Shown: positions 44,966 to 56,880, counted from the first letter of the stretch. The stretch: 64,000 nt of DNA from Notamacropus eugenii (GCF_028372415.1 NC_092874.1:118865244-118929243); one strand, 5' to 3'. Numbers and translations are program-made. The notes: generated from the letters alone by a model not told the origin.

Positions 44966-45190
44966 AGAGTAGTCTCTTAAATGGTTCTTCTGTTGTCTTT
45001 TCCCACGTCTTCTATTCCTTAGACTTCCAGAACAATGAGTGTCAAAAGAATGGAGATTCTCCCTTCTCCTTCGCTACTAATCAACCAACCCTCCCTTCCC
45101 CGCCCTCCACCATGCAGAAATAGACCCAATTTACTCTGGAGCTCATAGACCTGATAACAAGTTCCCACCCACCTAGCGCAGAGTGGATTT

Positions 45191-45205
45191 AAATACTAAA
45201 TAGTA
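45191..45205 (+). repeat. Target-site duplication, left copy
   Basis: aaatactaaatagta, identical to 46,599-46,613. The junction attt/aaat fits an L1 endonuclease cut. Confidence 0.95.
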
Positions 45206-46598
45206 GGGGGCAAGATGGCAGAGCGGCAGGAGGCACCAAGAGAGCTCGTGGCCGTGACCCGGACCGAGGAGGACCTGGCCGCTTCTTCCTCGAGTCAGCC
45301 GGATGGGACCTGCAATTTGTCCTGGCCAGCTTTTATGAGGATGGAAGTGACGAAGATCTTGTTTCACTTTCCCAGTCAGCACGCCGTTCAGTGTCCAGAG
45401 GCTCAGTTCCCAGTGAAAACAGGGTGACATCACTCAGAGACCTTGTTCATGCCCAAGAAGATGATAAAGAGGATGAAGAGGGTCAAAGGTTTTAAGCCGG
45501 AGGCACAGAGAGAAATGGACATCGGGTTGTTGGTCCCCCAAGAAAGAAAAGCCCCAGTGAGTTTGGAGAAGATATCTTCAAAGGTGCCCAGGAACATGGA
45601 GCAGTGGCTGTTGATTGAATGGCCAAGAGCCCTAGCGAGAGTAGCAAGCCAAAACCATTTGCAGGGGGTGGATACCGTCTTTGGGGCAGTCCCAGAGGAG
45701 GAGTCTGCCTACCCATCAGGAGAAAGACGACAATTTTCTGGCCAAGATGTGCATATAGTATTGAAACTCTGGAAGAATGGATTCAGCTTGGACAGTGGTG
45801 AGCTGAGAAGCTACCAATACCCATCTAATGCCCAGTTTCTGGAGTCTATTAGCAGAGGTGAAGTACCTACAGAGCTACGAAGGTTAGCATGGCGCGGGGC
45901 GGGGTGGGGGGAGTAGGTCAACTTGGACATGGAGGATATCGAGATGAGGACTTTGTAAAGTCCAACGGAACCTTCAAAGCATTCACTGGCGAGGGTCAGA
46001 AACTGGGCAACACGACCTCCCAGGTATTGAACACAAGCCCTCCAGCCCAGCAGGCAGAAAATGAAGCCAAAGACAGTTCCTCCATCGAAATTGATGAGTC
46101 AGAACCCACGATCAACATCCAAATATGCCTCGCTGATGGCAGGAGACTGGTACAGAAGTTTAACCACCGTCACAGGATCAGCGACATCCGGCTTTTCATT
46201 GTCAATGCCCGGCCAGCTATGGCAGTCATGAACTTTGTTCTTATGACCACCTTTCCCAACAAAGAGCTGGCTGATGAGAGCCAAACCTTGAAAGAGGCCA
46301 ACTTGCTCAACGCTGTCATTGTGAAGCGGTTAATATAACACCTGCCCTCTCCCCCCATCCCCCTACACACACACTCTCTTTTTCCTCTTATTTCTGTCCC
46401 CAGCTGTATGCTGCACTCATGCATCACTCTGCCCTATGTTCGCACAGTGCAGCACAGTGTCACGTCTCCCCTTAGCTCTGGGTTCTTAGATTTCGGTTGG
46501 ACATTTTGTTTTATCTTTAGTTGCATTTACTGAGTTTTTGTGATGATCACTGAATTTTAAAAAAAATTTAAAAAACAAACAAAAAAAATTGAAAAAAA
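45206..46598 (+). pseudogene. NSFL1C: NSFL1C (p47) processed pseudogene
   Basis: Intronless copy of the p97/VCP cofactor p47 mRNA. p47 acts with p97 in Golgi and ER membrane fusion and carries UBA, SEP and UBX domains. The start is at 45,215 ([20 protein letters not shown]); the terminal stop is TAA at 46,336-46,338 after [12 protein letters not shown] region about 45,215-45,350; SEP region about 45,740-45,900 ([20 protein letters not shown]); UBX region about 46,090-46,335 ([19 protein letters not shown]). Lesions: a 1-nt deletion near 45,280, TAA at 45,493-45,495, TGA at 45,616-45,618, a 1-nt insertion near 45,680, a G-rich insertion/scramble at 45,890-45,916 and a further small deletion near 45,938. 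A 3' UTR of about 250 nt ends in an interrupted A-tail. Only about 9 nt of 5' UTR remain. Flanked by a perfect 15-bp TSD, so L1-mediated; non-coding now. Confidence 0.95.
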
Positions 46599-46613
46599 AA
46601 ATACTAAATAGTA
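46599..46613 (+). repeat. Target-site duplication, right copy
   Basis: Exact match to 45,191-45,205, immediately after the A-rich tail. Confidence 0.95.
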
Positions 46614-46689
46614 ATTATTTCTCTTTACCCAGGAACCCTAAGGGTCTTCTTCTCCCGGTTTGATTTTTTTTTTTTTTATTGAAGGGGCC

Positions 46690-46955
46690 ATCCCTTGAGC
46701 AACTACTTAAAGAAGACTATTCATTGAATGGATGTATCTCACTCAAAGTGAGAATGCGATAAAATCCTAGCCTGAAAGGGCCATTGTCTCACATTGCATC
46801 CTGGCCACCGGATCCAGATGACTCAGGAGAAGAAAGTGAGGTTGGTGACCTTGCACAGCCCTCACTTACTCAAATCAAAGTTAGCTGCAAGTCATGTCAT
46901 CATCTTGAAGTCATGGTCCTCTTCAAGAACAAAGGACAAACACAACAACAACGAC
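46690..46955 (+). mobile_element. RTE-tailed marsupial SINE
   Basis: cacattgcatcctggccacc, ggagaagaaagtgaggttgg, cttgcacagccctcacttac, then the tail catggtcctcttcaagaaca ending in ACAACAACAAC. The tail matches the RTE LINE 3' end at 59,890-59,925, so mobilisation by RTE is likely. Confidence 0.8.
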
Positions 46956-47821
46956 CTGTGAGTGACTAAGAGAAGAAATCACATATCACACTATCTGTGT
47001 TTGCCCAGAGTCCTTCAGAGGGGAGCTCCTGGACCTCCTGGCTACCTTCTGTCTTCCTGTTTCCTCTTCTGATCATAGGTCAAAAACAAGAGATTCTAAG
47101 AACAGACATTTCCAGCCTGGGAATTGCCCTGAGTTCTAGAGTTCCAAAAGACCAATAGTTCTTGAGCTGAGAATCAGGCACTAACCACCCAGAGAGAAAG
47201 GACTTCCAAAGTAACAGGACTTTCTGAGAAGGAAAAGAGGATTCTCCACAGAGCACTGTATTGCCCTGAAGAACTAAAGCCCTGCCATAAGGTAGTAGGA
47301 GAGCCAGTTCTTTGCAACCCTCCACAATATTGGTTTGAGTTTCTCAGAGGGTACAGGTCCCAAGTAAATAGGAAGCATCTATTCAGCACTCTCACAAGTG
47401 TCTTTACTTCCCTGAGGGGAGAGGGTCTAATCGACTTTATATTTATCTATTTGCCCATGGGCTCCTGTGAATTCTTTGCATCTTAAGTATTTTCTATGCT
47501 GGACAAAATAAAGGTTGCCCCATATCCACCACTTACATGGTATATCTATACACACAAGTTACCCACATGTGGTAAAACCTAGATACAAGTCATACCTAAT
47601 CTTAATTCAGATTTACTTGGGGTTTTCTCCAGATTTAGGGTTATAAATGAAAAAAGAGAAACTGATTCTTTGGGGGTCAGTCCCCAATATCACTCCAGGA
47701 TTCATGTGAGCCCAGAATCATTGAGAGGAAAGGGAAGGCTGGGCTATGGACAACAATAATCACAATAATTATTTTTATAACTGATTACTATATACAGAAT
47801 TTCAAAGTATATAAATCGAGA
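46956..47821. other. Mostly unassigned; an L2 end at 47,415-47,515
   Basis: Only an L2-like terminus (tgcccatgggctcctgtgaa) can be suggested. The rest has no recognised repeat or coding signal. Confidence 0.4.
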
Positions 47822-47955
47822 GAGAGAATAAATCATTGACTGAGGAACAAATTGTGGTAGATGAACGTAAGTATATGACGAATATGAAAAATTTGGAAAA
47901 TCTGGGAATATGTACTGAGGCAGAATAAAGTAAGGAAAATTAGGAGAAAATGTAA

Positions 47956-48000
<45 letters not shown>

Positions 48001-48303
48001 TAGTAGCAACAGCAAATGAAAAGAGCTTTGAAAGACTTGAGAACTGTGATCAATTCTCGGACCATTATGGACTTCAAGGAACTGATAGTAAAGCATGTCA
48101 TTGTCTTCTTAGCAAAGAGATGGTGAACTATAAATAATAATCCATGTCAGGGCATAGACTTTCTCATACAGCCAATGTGTTTTTAAATTTTGTTTAACTA
48201 TATTTCTGTGCTCCAAGAGAGAACATAGAAGTGGCAGTGGGAATTATGAAAAGTAATAGCAATGTAAAAAAAAATTACAGCATCAACAAATAAAACTTTT
48301 TAA
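47822..48303 (+). mobile_element. L1 3' UTR region
   Basis: gaggaacaaattgtggtaga, gagctttgaaagacttgaga, cttagcaaagagatggtgaa, ccaatgtgtttttaaatttt, ending in AAATAAAACTTTTT. A GAT repeat expanded inside it. Confidence 0.65.
47958..48001. repeat. (GAT)n trinucleotide repeat
   Basis: About 14 GAT units. Gives a spurious poly-His frame on the minus strand. Confidence 0.95.
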
Positions 48304-48904
48304 AAAGATCACAAGAAGCTTGAGCAAATTCTCTGCCAAATCTATCCTTTTATTCCCATCTAGCATTGTAACTTCAACTCAATTCTCAATTCAACAAACA
48401 TTAATATTGTACTTATATTAACATTCTGTCTGAGTTATTTGCCTTCCTTGATAGGTTTGCAGGTTGAGTCCCCAGATGGTAACTGCTACCCCAGGGTTCA
48501 CATTGTATTTGAATCTATACTCCTATATCACACATGTGTATTGGGTACTCACAAGCTCACAAGCCCCCACAAGTATATTTACCTTTAACAGTTAGCCAGT
48601 AGATAACAATTAGCTCAAAACAAAAAGCATTTACTAAAATGTCACAAAAACAGTACCTAGACAACACTTCCCCCATAAACCTGGGCATACTCTGCCACAG
48701 ATACGACAGCAATAGGAAGTGTAGGAATGAACTTAACATACTGGTAGTTAGGCACACCTAATAAGAAACATGTGGCCAAGACAACCCACTTCAATGACAC
48801 TGCATGGCTCCAATGTCCCTTCTCTTCTTTTGATGTTCTGCCTTGTATATAGCATCTCTGCTGGGTGAATGACTCACCTGGGTTCCCTAGACTTACTTCT
48901 CTCC
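48304..48904. other. Unassigned sequence
   Basis: No recognised repeat or coding signal. Confidence 0.4.
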
Positions 48905-49070
48905 ATGGCTCAAGTTTAAACCTTAACTCTGATAACTTCTGTGCGACTCTGAACAAGTCACATAAGCTATCTGAACCTGTTTTCATGCCTGTAAAATGGG
49001 AATAACACTACCACTAGTACCTACTCACAGTGTATATATGAGATAATGTACATAAAGCAAAATGCTATTT
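48905..49070 (+). mobile_element. MIR-type SINE
   Basis: ctgtgcgactctgaacaagt, tcatgcctgtaaaatgggaa, gtatatatgagataatgtac. Confidence 0.65.
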
Positions 49071-50219
49071 CTTATGTAACAAGGGGACTGGTGAGCAGGA
49101 GTAGCATGCTGGACTGCTGCAATCCCAACACAGAAGATGTTAGGGACCCTGCTTCCTTAAAGGTATGATGCTATATAATGCTCCCTGATTTAGAGTATAC
49201 ATACAAACTCTGTAACTGGTATGCTAATATGCAAGCACTGTAGTAAAGAGAAGGATTGTTGGTCAGCTATGGAATTAGAGCACATTCTTTAGAACTGGAA
49301 TTGGAAATGGAGAACATTCATTCAAATGACACTAAGCAACCATTGTAGTCTCTTGGTCTGGCTCTTTTCCTGCCTACTTGTGGTAGAACTCAAAGGCAGG
49401 AAATGATCTAAATCTCCAAGTTAGAAGAGAAGACTTGGTCCTTTATTTCTCCCCACCAAAGCCACCTCCATGTGGCCCATGAGCACATAATCCTGCTCTT
49501 GGTTTTTTATTCTGTTGTAGTGATTCTTCCTGCTTTGAAGTAGAGTATTAGAGACAGCCATGAACTTGTGAGCTTCAAAAAGTCACACTGACAAGCCACC
49601 AGAGGTCCAAAAGTTCTTAAGAGTCTATGCTGGGTTTCAAAGCCAGCAAGTTAGGCAATAAGTTGCTAAAGAATGACCTTTGGGACCCAGCCCAGCAGTA
49701 ACCAAAAAGAGAAAGTAAAGTTGGTGGGACCAATCTGATGTGAAAACAACTTTAATTTTAGTCTACTATCCACAGGGACTGAGGTGGTAAAGGGGAGAAT
49801 GTGCCCCAAGTACTGAGGGGGAAAAATTTGTTCTTATGTATCCCTATGTGAAAGTTTATAGATGGTAATTGGAGAATTAGAGCTGGGATGCTAAACACTG
49901 ATGATTAGTAATAGGGAAAGTACCCAGAAATGGAGGCTCACATGATAGTATCATAAAAAGACAACCCCCCAGCTCCTCAGGGATACTCTAGAAACCTTGA
50001 AGGGAAGGTGTACCCATCTCATTCTGAAAGAATGAGGTGCTTTGCTAGAATTAAAATTATTTATAGCATGAATGAATAAATGAATGAATGATGGCACCAG
50101 AAAGACTAGTAGAACCTTCTCTCCAACTCCTCCCATAAGATTATCTGTATAGAGCTAGTATCAGTTTATACTATTCAATTATCCATCTATATTCTGACAA
50201 GCATTGTATTTATCCTCCA
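49071..50219. other. Unassigned sequence
   Basis: About 1.15 kb with no recognised repeat, RNA gene or coding signal. Confidence 0.4.
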
Positions 50220-50390
50220 TGAAGGTGAGTTATTTCCTTGGTTGTTTGTCAGAGTTGGAAGGGAAGGAAAAGCATTTTACCTGTTTTCTACATAGGAAAA
50301 CTGAGTCAGGAAAAGGGGATAAAACTCACACAAGACCACAGAGCAGGTCAACATCAGAGTTGAGAATAGAACCCAATCCTTCAGCTTCTG
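50220..50390 (-). mobile_element. MIR-type SINE
   Basis: ttctacataggaaaactgag, then gaccacagagcaggtcaaca and gaacccaatccttcagc. Confidence 0.55.
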
Positions 50391-51047
50391 GGTTCTCCCC
50401 ATTGGAGCTGATCTCCACACTGGAAAACTTGTCCTAGAGGGTCCAATCTAATGTTTCCATTGCTTAGCATTGTCTCTGCCTAGCCTCCCTTGGGCCTCAT
50501 CCATAAAAAGCCATTACTCCCTGGACAGGGAGAGAGAGAGAGAACTTTTCCAAAGGATGTATGTGTGTATTGTTGGGAGCGGTAAAACCTTAAGTGAAGT
50601 TCAGGTCATAGCACAGGCTGACAAAGGGCAGGAAGTTCAAGACTTGAGGTTGACATTTTGTGCACAAAGACCTCCTAGCACAGCCAGGTGAGCTAGGGCC
50701 TGGTGGGCCGCCACACTGCATTTCCTCTTCTTTGTTGGCTTGTGTCACAACCTTCCCCTGACTCCAAACAGCTTTTTCTTTTGTATGTGAGTGTCTGTGT
50801 TTTTTTTTTCCTTTATTTATGAGAGAGCAGCACCTCAATATAGAAATGGGTGGACCCTCATGTTAACAGGATGTGAGCATGAACCTGGGCAAGGTGCCAA
50901 TCCAGGCCAAAATCTTCCAATCAAAATAATGTGGTCATGAAAATTTAATAATAATCAGGCCTGGTATTTATATACCTGTAAAGTAAAGATGACCAAAGCA
51001 TTTTATTGGAATGTTTTAATTCACCTTTTCTAAAACATTCTTATCCA
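50391..51047. other. Unassigned sequence
   Basis: No recognised repeat except a short GA run at about 50,530 and a T-run near 50,800. Confidence 0.4.
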
Positions 51048-51391
51048 CAGTGTAGTAGAAAGAACAATGGTCTTGGAGTCAGAGGTCATGAGCTCTAATT
51101 CTGACTCTACCACTTACTATGCAGCCTTAGGCAAATTATATAACTTCTTTTGTGCTTCAGTTTCCTCACCTGTAAAAAGAAGTTAATCAGACTTATCCTA
51201 CCTGCCCCATAAGGTTGTGGTGAGAAATGCAATTGGTTAAGTATATTTGTTGTACTTGGCAAATAGCTACTGGAAAAACAAACAAAAAATCCTCTTTGTG
51301 CTTCATTTTCGTCATTTGTATAATATAAGGACTACCTACCTCAAAGCGTTGTTGTGAGGAATGCATTTTGTAAACTGTAAAGTGCTACAGG
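51048..51391 (+). mobile_element. MIR-type SINE with repeated 3' half
   Basis: A full copy (51,048-51,272: gtcttggagtcagaggtcat, tttcctcacctgtaaaaaga) is followed by a second 3' half (51,291-51,391: ctttgtgcttcattttcgtc, then gttgttgtgaggaatgcatt). Confidence 0.75.
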
Positions 51392-51394
51392 AAT

Positions 51395-51690
51395 GTCAGT
51401 CAATCAAGAAGAGTTTCTTAAGCCTTACTACGTACTAAGTACTAGGGAAAGAAAGGCAAAAGACAGACCCTCCCCACAAGAGCTCACAGAGGGCTATGGT
51501 TTCTACTGTCCATAAGGTCTTCTATTCTTAAGGAACTTAGTGTGTGAGAGAGATCTCAAAAACACTGTAAATTCTTTCCATTCAATTCAATTCAACAAAT
51601 GCTTATTTAGTGGCAGGTCCTGAAACAGTCCCTATCCATACAAAGATAAAAATGGAACAGTACCTTCCCTTCAAGGACCTTACATTCTAT
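51395..51690 (-). mobile_element. L2 LINE 3' ends, two fragments
   Basis: First fragment 51,395-51,560; second 51,590-51,690 (caattcaacaaatgcttatt, ccttcaaggaccttacattc). Confidence 0.6.
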
Positions 51691-51805
51691 AGAAGGGCAG
51701 GAAAAGATCACTCCTTTCACTTCTTTTCATTTCCCTTACCACAGGCACCACAATTCCTAAAACAGTACTAGGCATACCGTAGAAGACTTAGCAAATATTT
51801 ACTGA

Positions 51806-52190
51806 AGCAACATTGTGCAACGATCAACTAATTCTTCTCAGTAATACAATAATCCAGGACAATTTCAAGACTCATGATGGAAAATGCTGTCCATATCCAC
51901 AGAAAGAACCATGGAGTCTGAATGCAAATCAAAGCATACTATTTTCACTTTTATTTTTCTTTCTCATGGTTTTTCCATTTTGTTCTGATTCTTCTTTCAC
52001 AACATGACTAATGTGGAAATAAGTTTATTATGATTGGACATGTATAGCCTATATAAGATTGTTTGCCATTTTGGGGAGGGATGGAGAAAAAATTTGGAAC
52101 TCAAAATTTTATAAAAGTGAATATTGAAAATTATCTTTACATGTAATCAGAAAAATAAAATACTATTAAGTGGGAAAAAATAAAATGTTA
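51806..52190 (+). mobile_element. Marsupial L1 3' UTR and tail
   Basis: caacattgtgcaacgatcaa, gactcatgatggaaaatgct, cacaacatgactaatgtgga, ggaactcaaaattttataaa and gaaaaataaaatactatt: a well-preserved L1 terminus. A possible L2 end (51,700-51,805) precedes it. Confidence 0.92.
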
Positions 52191-52229
52191 ACAATTCTGG
52201 GAAAAAAATTTCTTGAATGAATGAATGAA

Positions 52230-52330
52230 TTCTCTGCCCTTACAACACCCTTTCCCTTCTACCAACTCAAACCTTTTGCCTTTTCCTCAAAACTCACTGT
52301 AAAACCCTCCTACAAGAAGCCTCTTTTAAA
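52230..52330 (+). mobile_element. L2 LINE fragment
   Basis: cctcaaaactcactgtaaaa followed by cctacaagaagcctctttta. Confidence 0.5.
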
Positions 52331-52625
52331 AAGGGTAAGGCAAAATAATGCTATGGAGTTCCACAAGCATTAATAATACTGGGGACTACTCCTTATAATA
52401 CTTGAGAATTGCTTGCTCTTTCCCTCTTTCCTGGCCCTTCTCCTACTTCTTATGCATCACTACCATCCCAAAGAAGAAAACTATATTAATTGATTTTGTG
52501 AGTTTTTTGTTTTGTTTTTTCCCTGAATGGAAATCAGAGTATCAAGAAAGGAACTTTAGCCTCAGAATATTCTAAACCAGACAAAGATATTCTGAACCAA
52601 AAATTATCAGTGGATAGAGCGGCAT

Positions 52626-52869
52626 GAGCAACCAGGTGGTGCAGTGGATGGAGTGCTGGACCCGGAGTCAGGAAGAGTCAAATTCAAATCTTGCCTCAGA
52701 TACTTCCTAGCTGCGTGACCTGAGGGAAGTCACTTAACCCTGTTGGCCTGTTTCCTCATCTGTAAAATGAGATGGAGAAGAAAGTGGCAAACCATTCTAG
52801 TATCTTTGCCAAGAAAATCTCAAATGGGGTCATGAAGAGTTGGACATGACTGAAACACCAAAACAATAG
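52626..52869 (+). mobile_element. MAR1-like long marsupial SINE
   Basis: accaggtggtgcagtggatg, cagatacttcctagctgcgt, gtatctttgccaagaaaatc and a terminal CCAAAACAATAG. Confidence 0.92.
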
Positions 52870-52898
52870 AGGAGAAGCACACGAGACAGAAGGCTCTA

Positions 52899-53090
52899 TA
52901 AAAGACTGTGTACTAGACTGAAGTCAGGAAGGAGACTGAGGTCTAGTCCTGGCTCTGCTACTTATTGGCTGCTTGCCTTTGAGCACTCAGTTCTAACCTC
53001 CCTGTGCCTCAGTTTCCTCATTTGTAAGGTCAGGAGCATAGGTTGGACTAGAGGAGCTGAAGTCTCTTCTAGCTCTACCATTCCATGATA
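52899..53090 (+). mobile_element. MIR-type SINE
   Basis: gtcctggctctgctacttat, gtgcctcagtttcctcattt, tctcttctagctctaccatt. Confidence 0.8.
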
Positions 53091-53122
53091 AAGATGCTCT
53101 GAGGAGCTCCAGATTAAATATT

Positions 53123-53590
53123 CCCAAGAGTTGGAAGGGACTTTAGGGGTCATCTATTCCAACCTACACCTTAACAAGAATCCCCTCTGTAACCTTTCAT
53201 ACTATTAAGTAGGAATCCAACTTTGGCTTAAAGACCTCCAACAAGGGAGAAACCACTTCTTTTTGAGAGTGCCCATTTCACTTTTGGATGCTTATACCAA
53301 GAATGAATTTGTTTTTTTTCAACTTATATCCATTGCTCCTTTAATCTTGGGGCAAGCAGAACAAGTCAAATCTATCTTCTGGAAGAAAGCCTTTCAAATA
53401 CCTGAAGACACTTATCTTGTTGCCCATTGAATCTTTTCTCTGAGCTAAACGTATCTATTTCCTCCAAATGATCCTCATATGACATGCTCTCAAGGCCCTT
53501 TATCACCTCTGCAAACTCTTCAGCTTACCAGTGTCCTTTCTAAAATGTATGTTTCAGAACACAGCACAATACTTTAAATACAGAACAATC
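53123..53590 (-). mobile_element. CR1/L3-type LINE 3' region
   Basis: Best CR1/L3 copy here: gttggaagggactttagggg, ctttggcttaaagacctcca, gcagaacaagtcaaatctat, tctcaaggccctttatcacc. The 3' end is at the left. Confidence 0.75.
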
Positions 53591-53866
53591 CATCACCTTT
53601 TACTCTTGGACACTATACTTTTCAATTCATCCTAAAGGAATTTTCCACCCACCCCCAACTCTCTCTTTGCATCCTGAAACTTTATACATTATACACTCCA
53701 GAATGAACAGCTTTTATCTCAGAACTTCCAAATGTCCCAACACAAGAAGGGATAACCCATGCAAAAAAAGTTAGGTGCCATCATACCTATCTGAGGATGA
53801 GAATATATATCAATACTATGAGAAATAAGTGGATGCTCCTTTTTTAAAAGTTCAGGATAGTGACTT

Positions 53867-54600
53867 GGCCATAGTTTTACTATTATTATTAAATAGATTT
53901 TTATTGATCTCTTTGATTTTTACATCACCTAAATTTCCCCTTGTGCTCCTCTCTCCCCCTACTCCCAGAGAGCCATTCCATATAACAAAACAAAACAAAA
54001 TTAAAGAGGAAAAGAATAAAAATTCAACACAATCAACCAACAAGTTGAAAAATCCTGACATTATATGTAATATTCAACACCCAAGGATCTATTCCAATTT
54101 TTCTGTAAAGGGATAATTGAAAATATCTTCTCATATCTCTTCTTTGGGGCCAAGGTTGTTGTTTGTAATTCTGCAACATTCATTTTCAATTGTTTTGTGA
54201 TTGATATTCTCTCCATTTACATTATTGCAATCATTGTGTATATTGTTTTCTTGGTTCTGCTTACCTCAGTTTGTATCTGTTCATGTAAATCTTTCTTTGC
54301 TTCTCTGTGTTCATCATTTCTTAATGAAAAATAATTTTCTATTACATTCCTGCACATTCTCCAGTTGTTGAGCATCTACTCTATTTCTATTTCTTTCCTA
54401 TCACAAAAAGTGTTGATATAAATCTTTCAATGTATGCAGAACCTTCTTTTTGTCAATGACTTCCTTATATATGCCTAGCTGTAGAAGCTCTGGATCAAAA
54501 AGTAAGGACATTTTAGCTACTTTATTTGCATAATTCCAAATTGCTTTCCAGAATTGCTTTACTAATTTAACAACTCCATCAGCAATTCATTAGTGTACCT
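53867..54600 (-). mobile_element. L1 3' region, 5'-truncated, with probable TSD
   Basis: Antisense L1: tttttattgatctctttgat, the cctctctccccctactccca block, ctattacattcctgcacatt, then ggatcaaaaagtaaggacat and ttccaaattgctttccagaa (complement of the ORF2 C-terminus). Flanks ggccatagtttta and agccactgtttt are a plausible degraded TSD. Confidence 0.75.
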
Positions 54601-54647
54601 AGCCACTGTTTTCATGGATTTCCTGTGAAGTACAATTTGCTTCCAAA

Positions 54648-54983
54648 ATGTTAGGTGGGTGGGTTAAGATGATAAGAACGACTGACTTGACAAATGTTGC
54701 TATTTCTTTGTGGGCTTTATCTGGTGCAATAGAAAGAGAATGCATAATAGGAAGAGAAGAAAGATGGTTCAAGTACTTGGTCAGGATAAGGTGGACAGGT
54801 GGACAGTCAGAGCATTCCACCAGTATCTTCCAGATATTAGAAGAAAATAAAGAAGTCTTTGAGTATGTTGGATGGCTCCCCTACAGGGAACCTATGGGAG
54901 GACATGGATGGCCTATGGTATGTTTCATTGAAGAGATTCCTCAAATCAATGACATGGTAGATTTATTTGAATTATATCAATAA
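54648..54983 (+). CDS. Unidentified 111-codon open frame
   Basis: I do not recognise the product. The frame opens with MLGGWVKMIRTTDLTNVAIS and stays open to TAA at 54,981-54,983. The same frame is also open upstream back to the edge of the L1. Composition is protein-like: nine Trp/Cys residues, spaced hydrophobics, segments such as ERECIIGREERWFKYL and EYVGWLPYREPMGGHGWPM, and no simple repeat. The antisense frame contains no such pattern. The surroundings are AT-rich non-coding DNA where stops are frequent. No splice-site or promoter logic is visible. It may be a coding exon, a fragment of a retrocopy, an endogenised foreign gene piece or an unfamiliar transposon ORF. The start codon is not established. 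Confidence 0.3.
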   Translation: MLGGWVKMIRTTDLTNVAISLWALSGAIERECIIGREERWFKYLVRIRWTGGQSEHSTSIFQILEENKEVFEYVGWLPYREPMGGHGWPMVCFIEEIPQINDMVDLFELYQ

Positions 54984-55851
54984 GCTTTATAGTCTAAATA
55001 AACTGAGGAAATAGGGCAGGGGAAAAGGGAAAAGTGTTGAGTCATCTCCTCCTTTTGAAAATGTTTTCAGTAAGAGAATACCACAACCACCATAACTATC
55101 AATACCAAATATTTATCAAGGAGCTACCATAGTAAATGGAATTTTAAGATCAATAGAAGGAAAAATTATAAATAAAAACTAAAAAAAGGCATCAGTTCAT
55201 TTTGCTGAACAACTTTTTTATGAGACCTGACCTATCAAAATCATTCTTCTTCCCCCAAAGTTTTCTTAAATTCTATAAAGGCAAAAAAAAAAAAACCAAC
55301 TAAAAACAAACACCAACAAACCCCAAACTATTGTTAATTAAATGTCTAGCTAATATTTATTACATCTAGAAAATTAATTTTAGGTCAAATTTATGACACA
55401 TTAGAGTCATTTATTATATACTGTATAATATATTTAAGCATCTTGTATAAACAATATTTATAGTATAGTTATTCTGGTTATATAGAAGTTTACAGAGCGC
55501 AAGTAACTTCAATGTTAAAATTTTATAGATTTATAGGTACTATATCTTTGTTTTCATAACAGGTTATTGGACATACTTCAAAATATCTAAGGATCCTTGT
55601 TTTCATCACTACAGGCATTTCTTTCCCCAGCCCAGCTTACAATCACTCCATACCTTCTTGTCCTGTGTGATTCTTTTCCCTGGTTTCCCATAAAACTTTC
55701 ATTAAAAAAGTCTACCCAACACACTAGAGGCTTTCCTCTGTTTCTTTTAATGTTTTGTGAGGAACCAGACCAGAACTTGAGCTGCCCATCACCTATACGA
55801 CTGGCTCACTTTCTTTTCTGATCATACATACCACTGATGATTACATTTATA
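54984..55851. other. Unassigned AT-rich sequence
   Basis: No recognised repeat. An A-run lies near 55,285. Confidence 0.4.
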
Positions 55852-56077
55852 ATAACAGCAATAAGGCATATTTACATAATGCTTTAACATTTACAAAATA
55901 TTTTCCCCATCCCCATGACGTACTATCACAAATATTATTTTCTCTATTTTATAGATAAGGGAACTGCAATGTAGAGAGGTAAAGGGACTTGTTGTGGCCA
56001 TAAAAATAATAAATTCTAGAGCAAGAGCCAAGGGAATCTCCAGAACTCCAGGTCCAGAATTCTTTCCATTCAAACAT
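55852..56077 (-). mobile_element. MIR-type SINE
   Basis: taacatttacaaaatatttt, ttttatagataagggaactg, head complement ttctttccattcaaac. Confidence 0.7.
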
Positions 56078-56289
56078 CTGCCTTGCTGCTACTTCTCACC
56101 TTCAAGTCATCCTCAGTAATGTGCTACATAAATCATACTTATAATCACCGTGCATCTTTCCATTTCTCTTTGGGTAATCTACAATTCTGACTCTTCTGGT
56201 GTTGTTATACCCTATGATTTATATTCAGGTAGCTCCACTAAGGCAACATTATATTTTTTAAAAACTTTAGAAGGGGACCTGATAAAGGT

Positions 56290-56818
56290 CCCCTTTCTAC
56301 ATTATATAAGGAATTGCTTCAAATTTATAAGAATAAGATCCATTCCCCAATTAATAAGTGGTCAGAAGATATGAATAGGCAGTTCTCAAAAGAAGATATC
56401 TATTATGTAAAGATGAAAAATAGATCAAATCATTAATAAGTAGAGAAATTAAAATTAAAAAACTCTGAGATTTTACCTCACACCCATAAGATTGGTAAAG
56501 TTTTTTTTAAAGGAAAATGACAAATGTTGGAGGTACTGTGGGAAAGTAGATACGTTATACATGAATGATGCATGTATTAGCCTGACCATTCTAGAAAGTA
56601 ACTTGGAACCATGGGCAAAAAATTACTAAACTGCATACCCTTTGACCCAAAAATACCTCTACTAAACCTATACCTCAAAGAGATCAAATAAAGAGGAATA
56701 GAACTCATATGAACAAAAATATTTATAACAGTTTCCTTATATTGGAAGAAAATTGGAAAATAAGACTGTACTCATCAATGAGGGAATGAATAAATAATTT
56801 ATGAATATGAATACTATT
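56290..56818 (+). mobile_element. L1 ORF2 C-terminal region
   Basis: tccattccccaattaataag, cagttctcaaaagaagatat, ttttacctcacacccataag, ctgcataccctttgacccaa: L1 ORF2 sense wording with frame breaks. Confidence 0.8.
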
Positions 56819-56880
56819 TCATTAGCTATGTAACCCTGAGCAAGTCATTTAACTCTGTTTCCCTCAGTTTCTTCCATTTT

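Noticed and set aside
45889..46338. 149-codon plus frame as a stand-alone UBX protein gene
   Set aside because: Its ATG is created by the G-rich scramble; the rest is the C-terminal part of the NSFL1C retrocopy.
47833..48096. 87-codon minus frame with poly-His
   Set aside because: The His run is the complement of the GAT repeat inside an L1 3' UTR.
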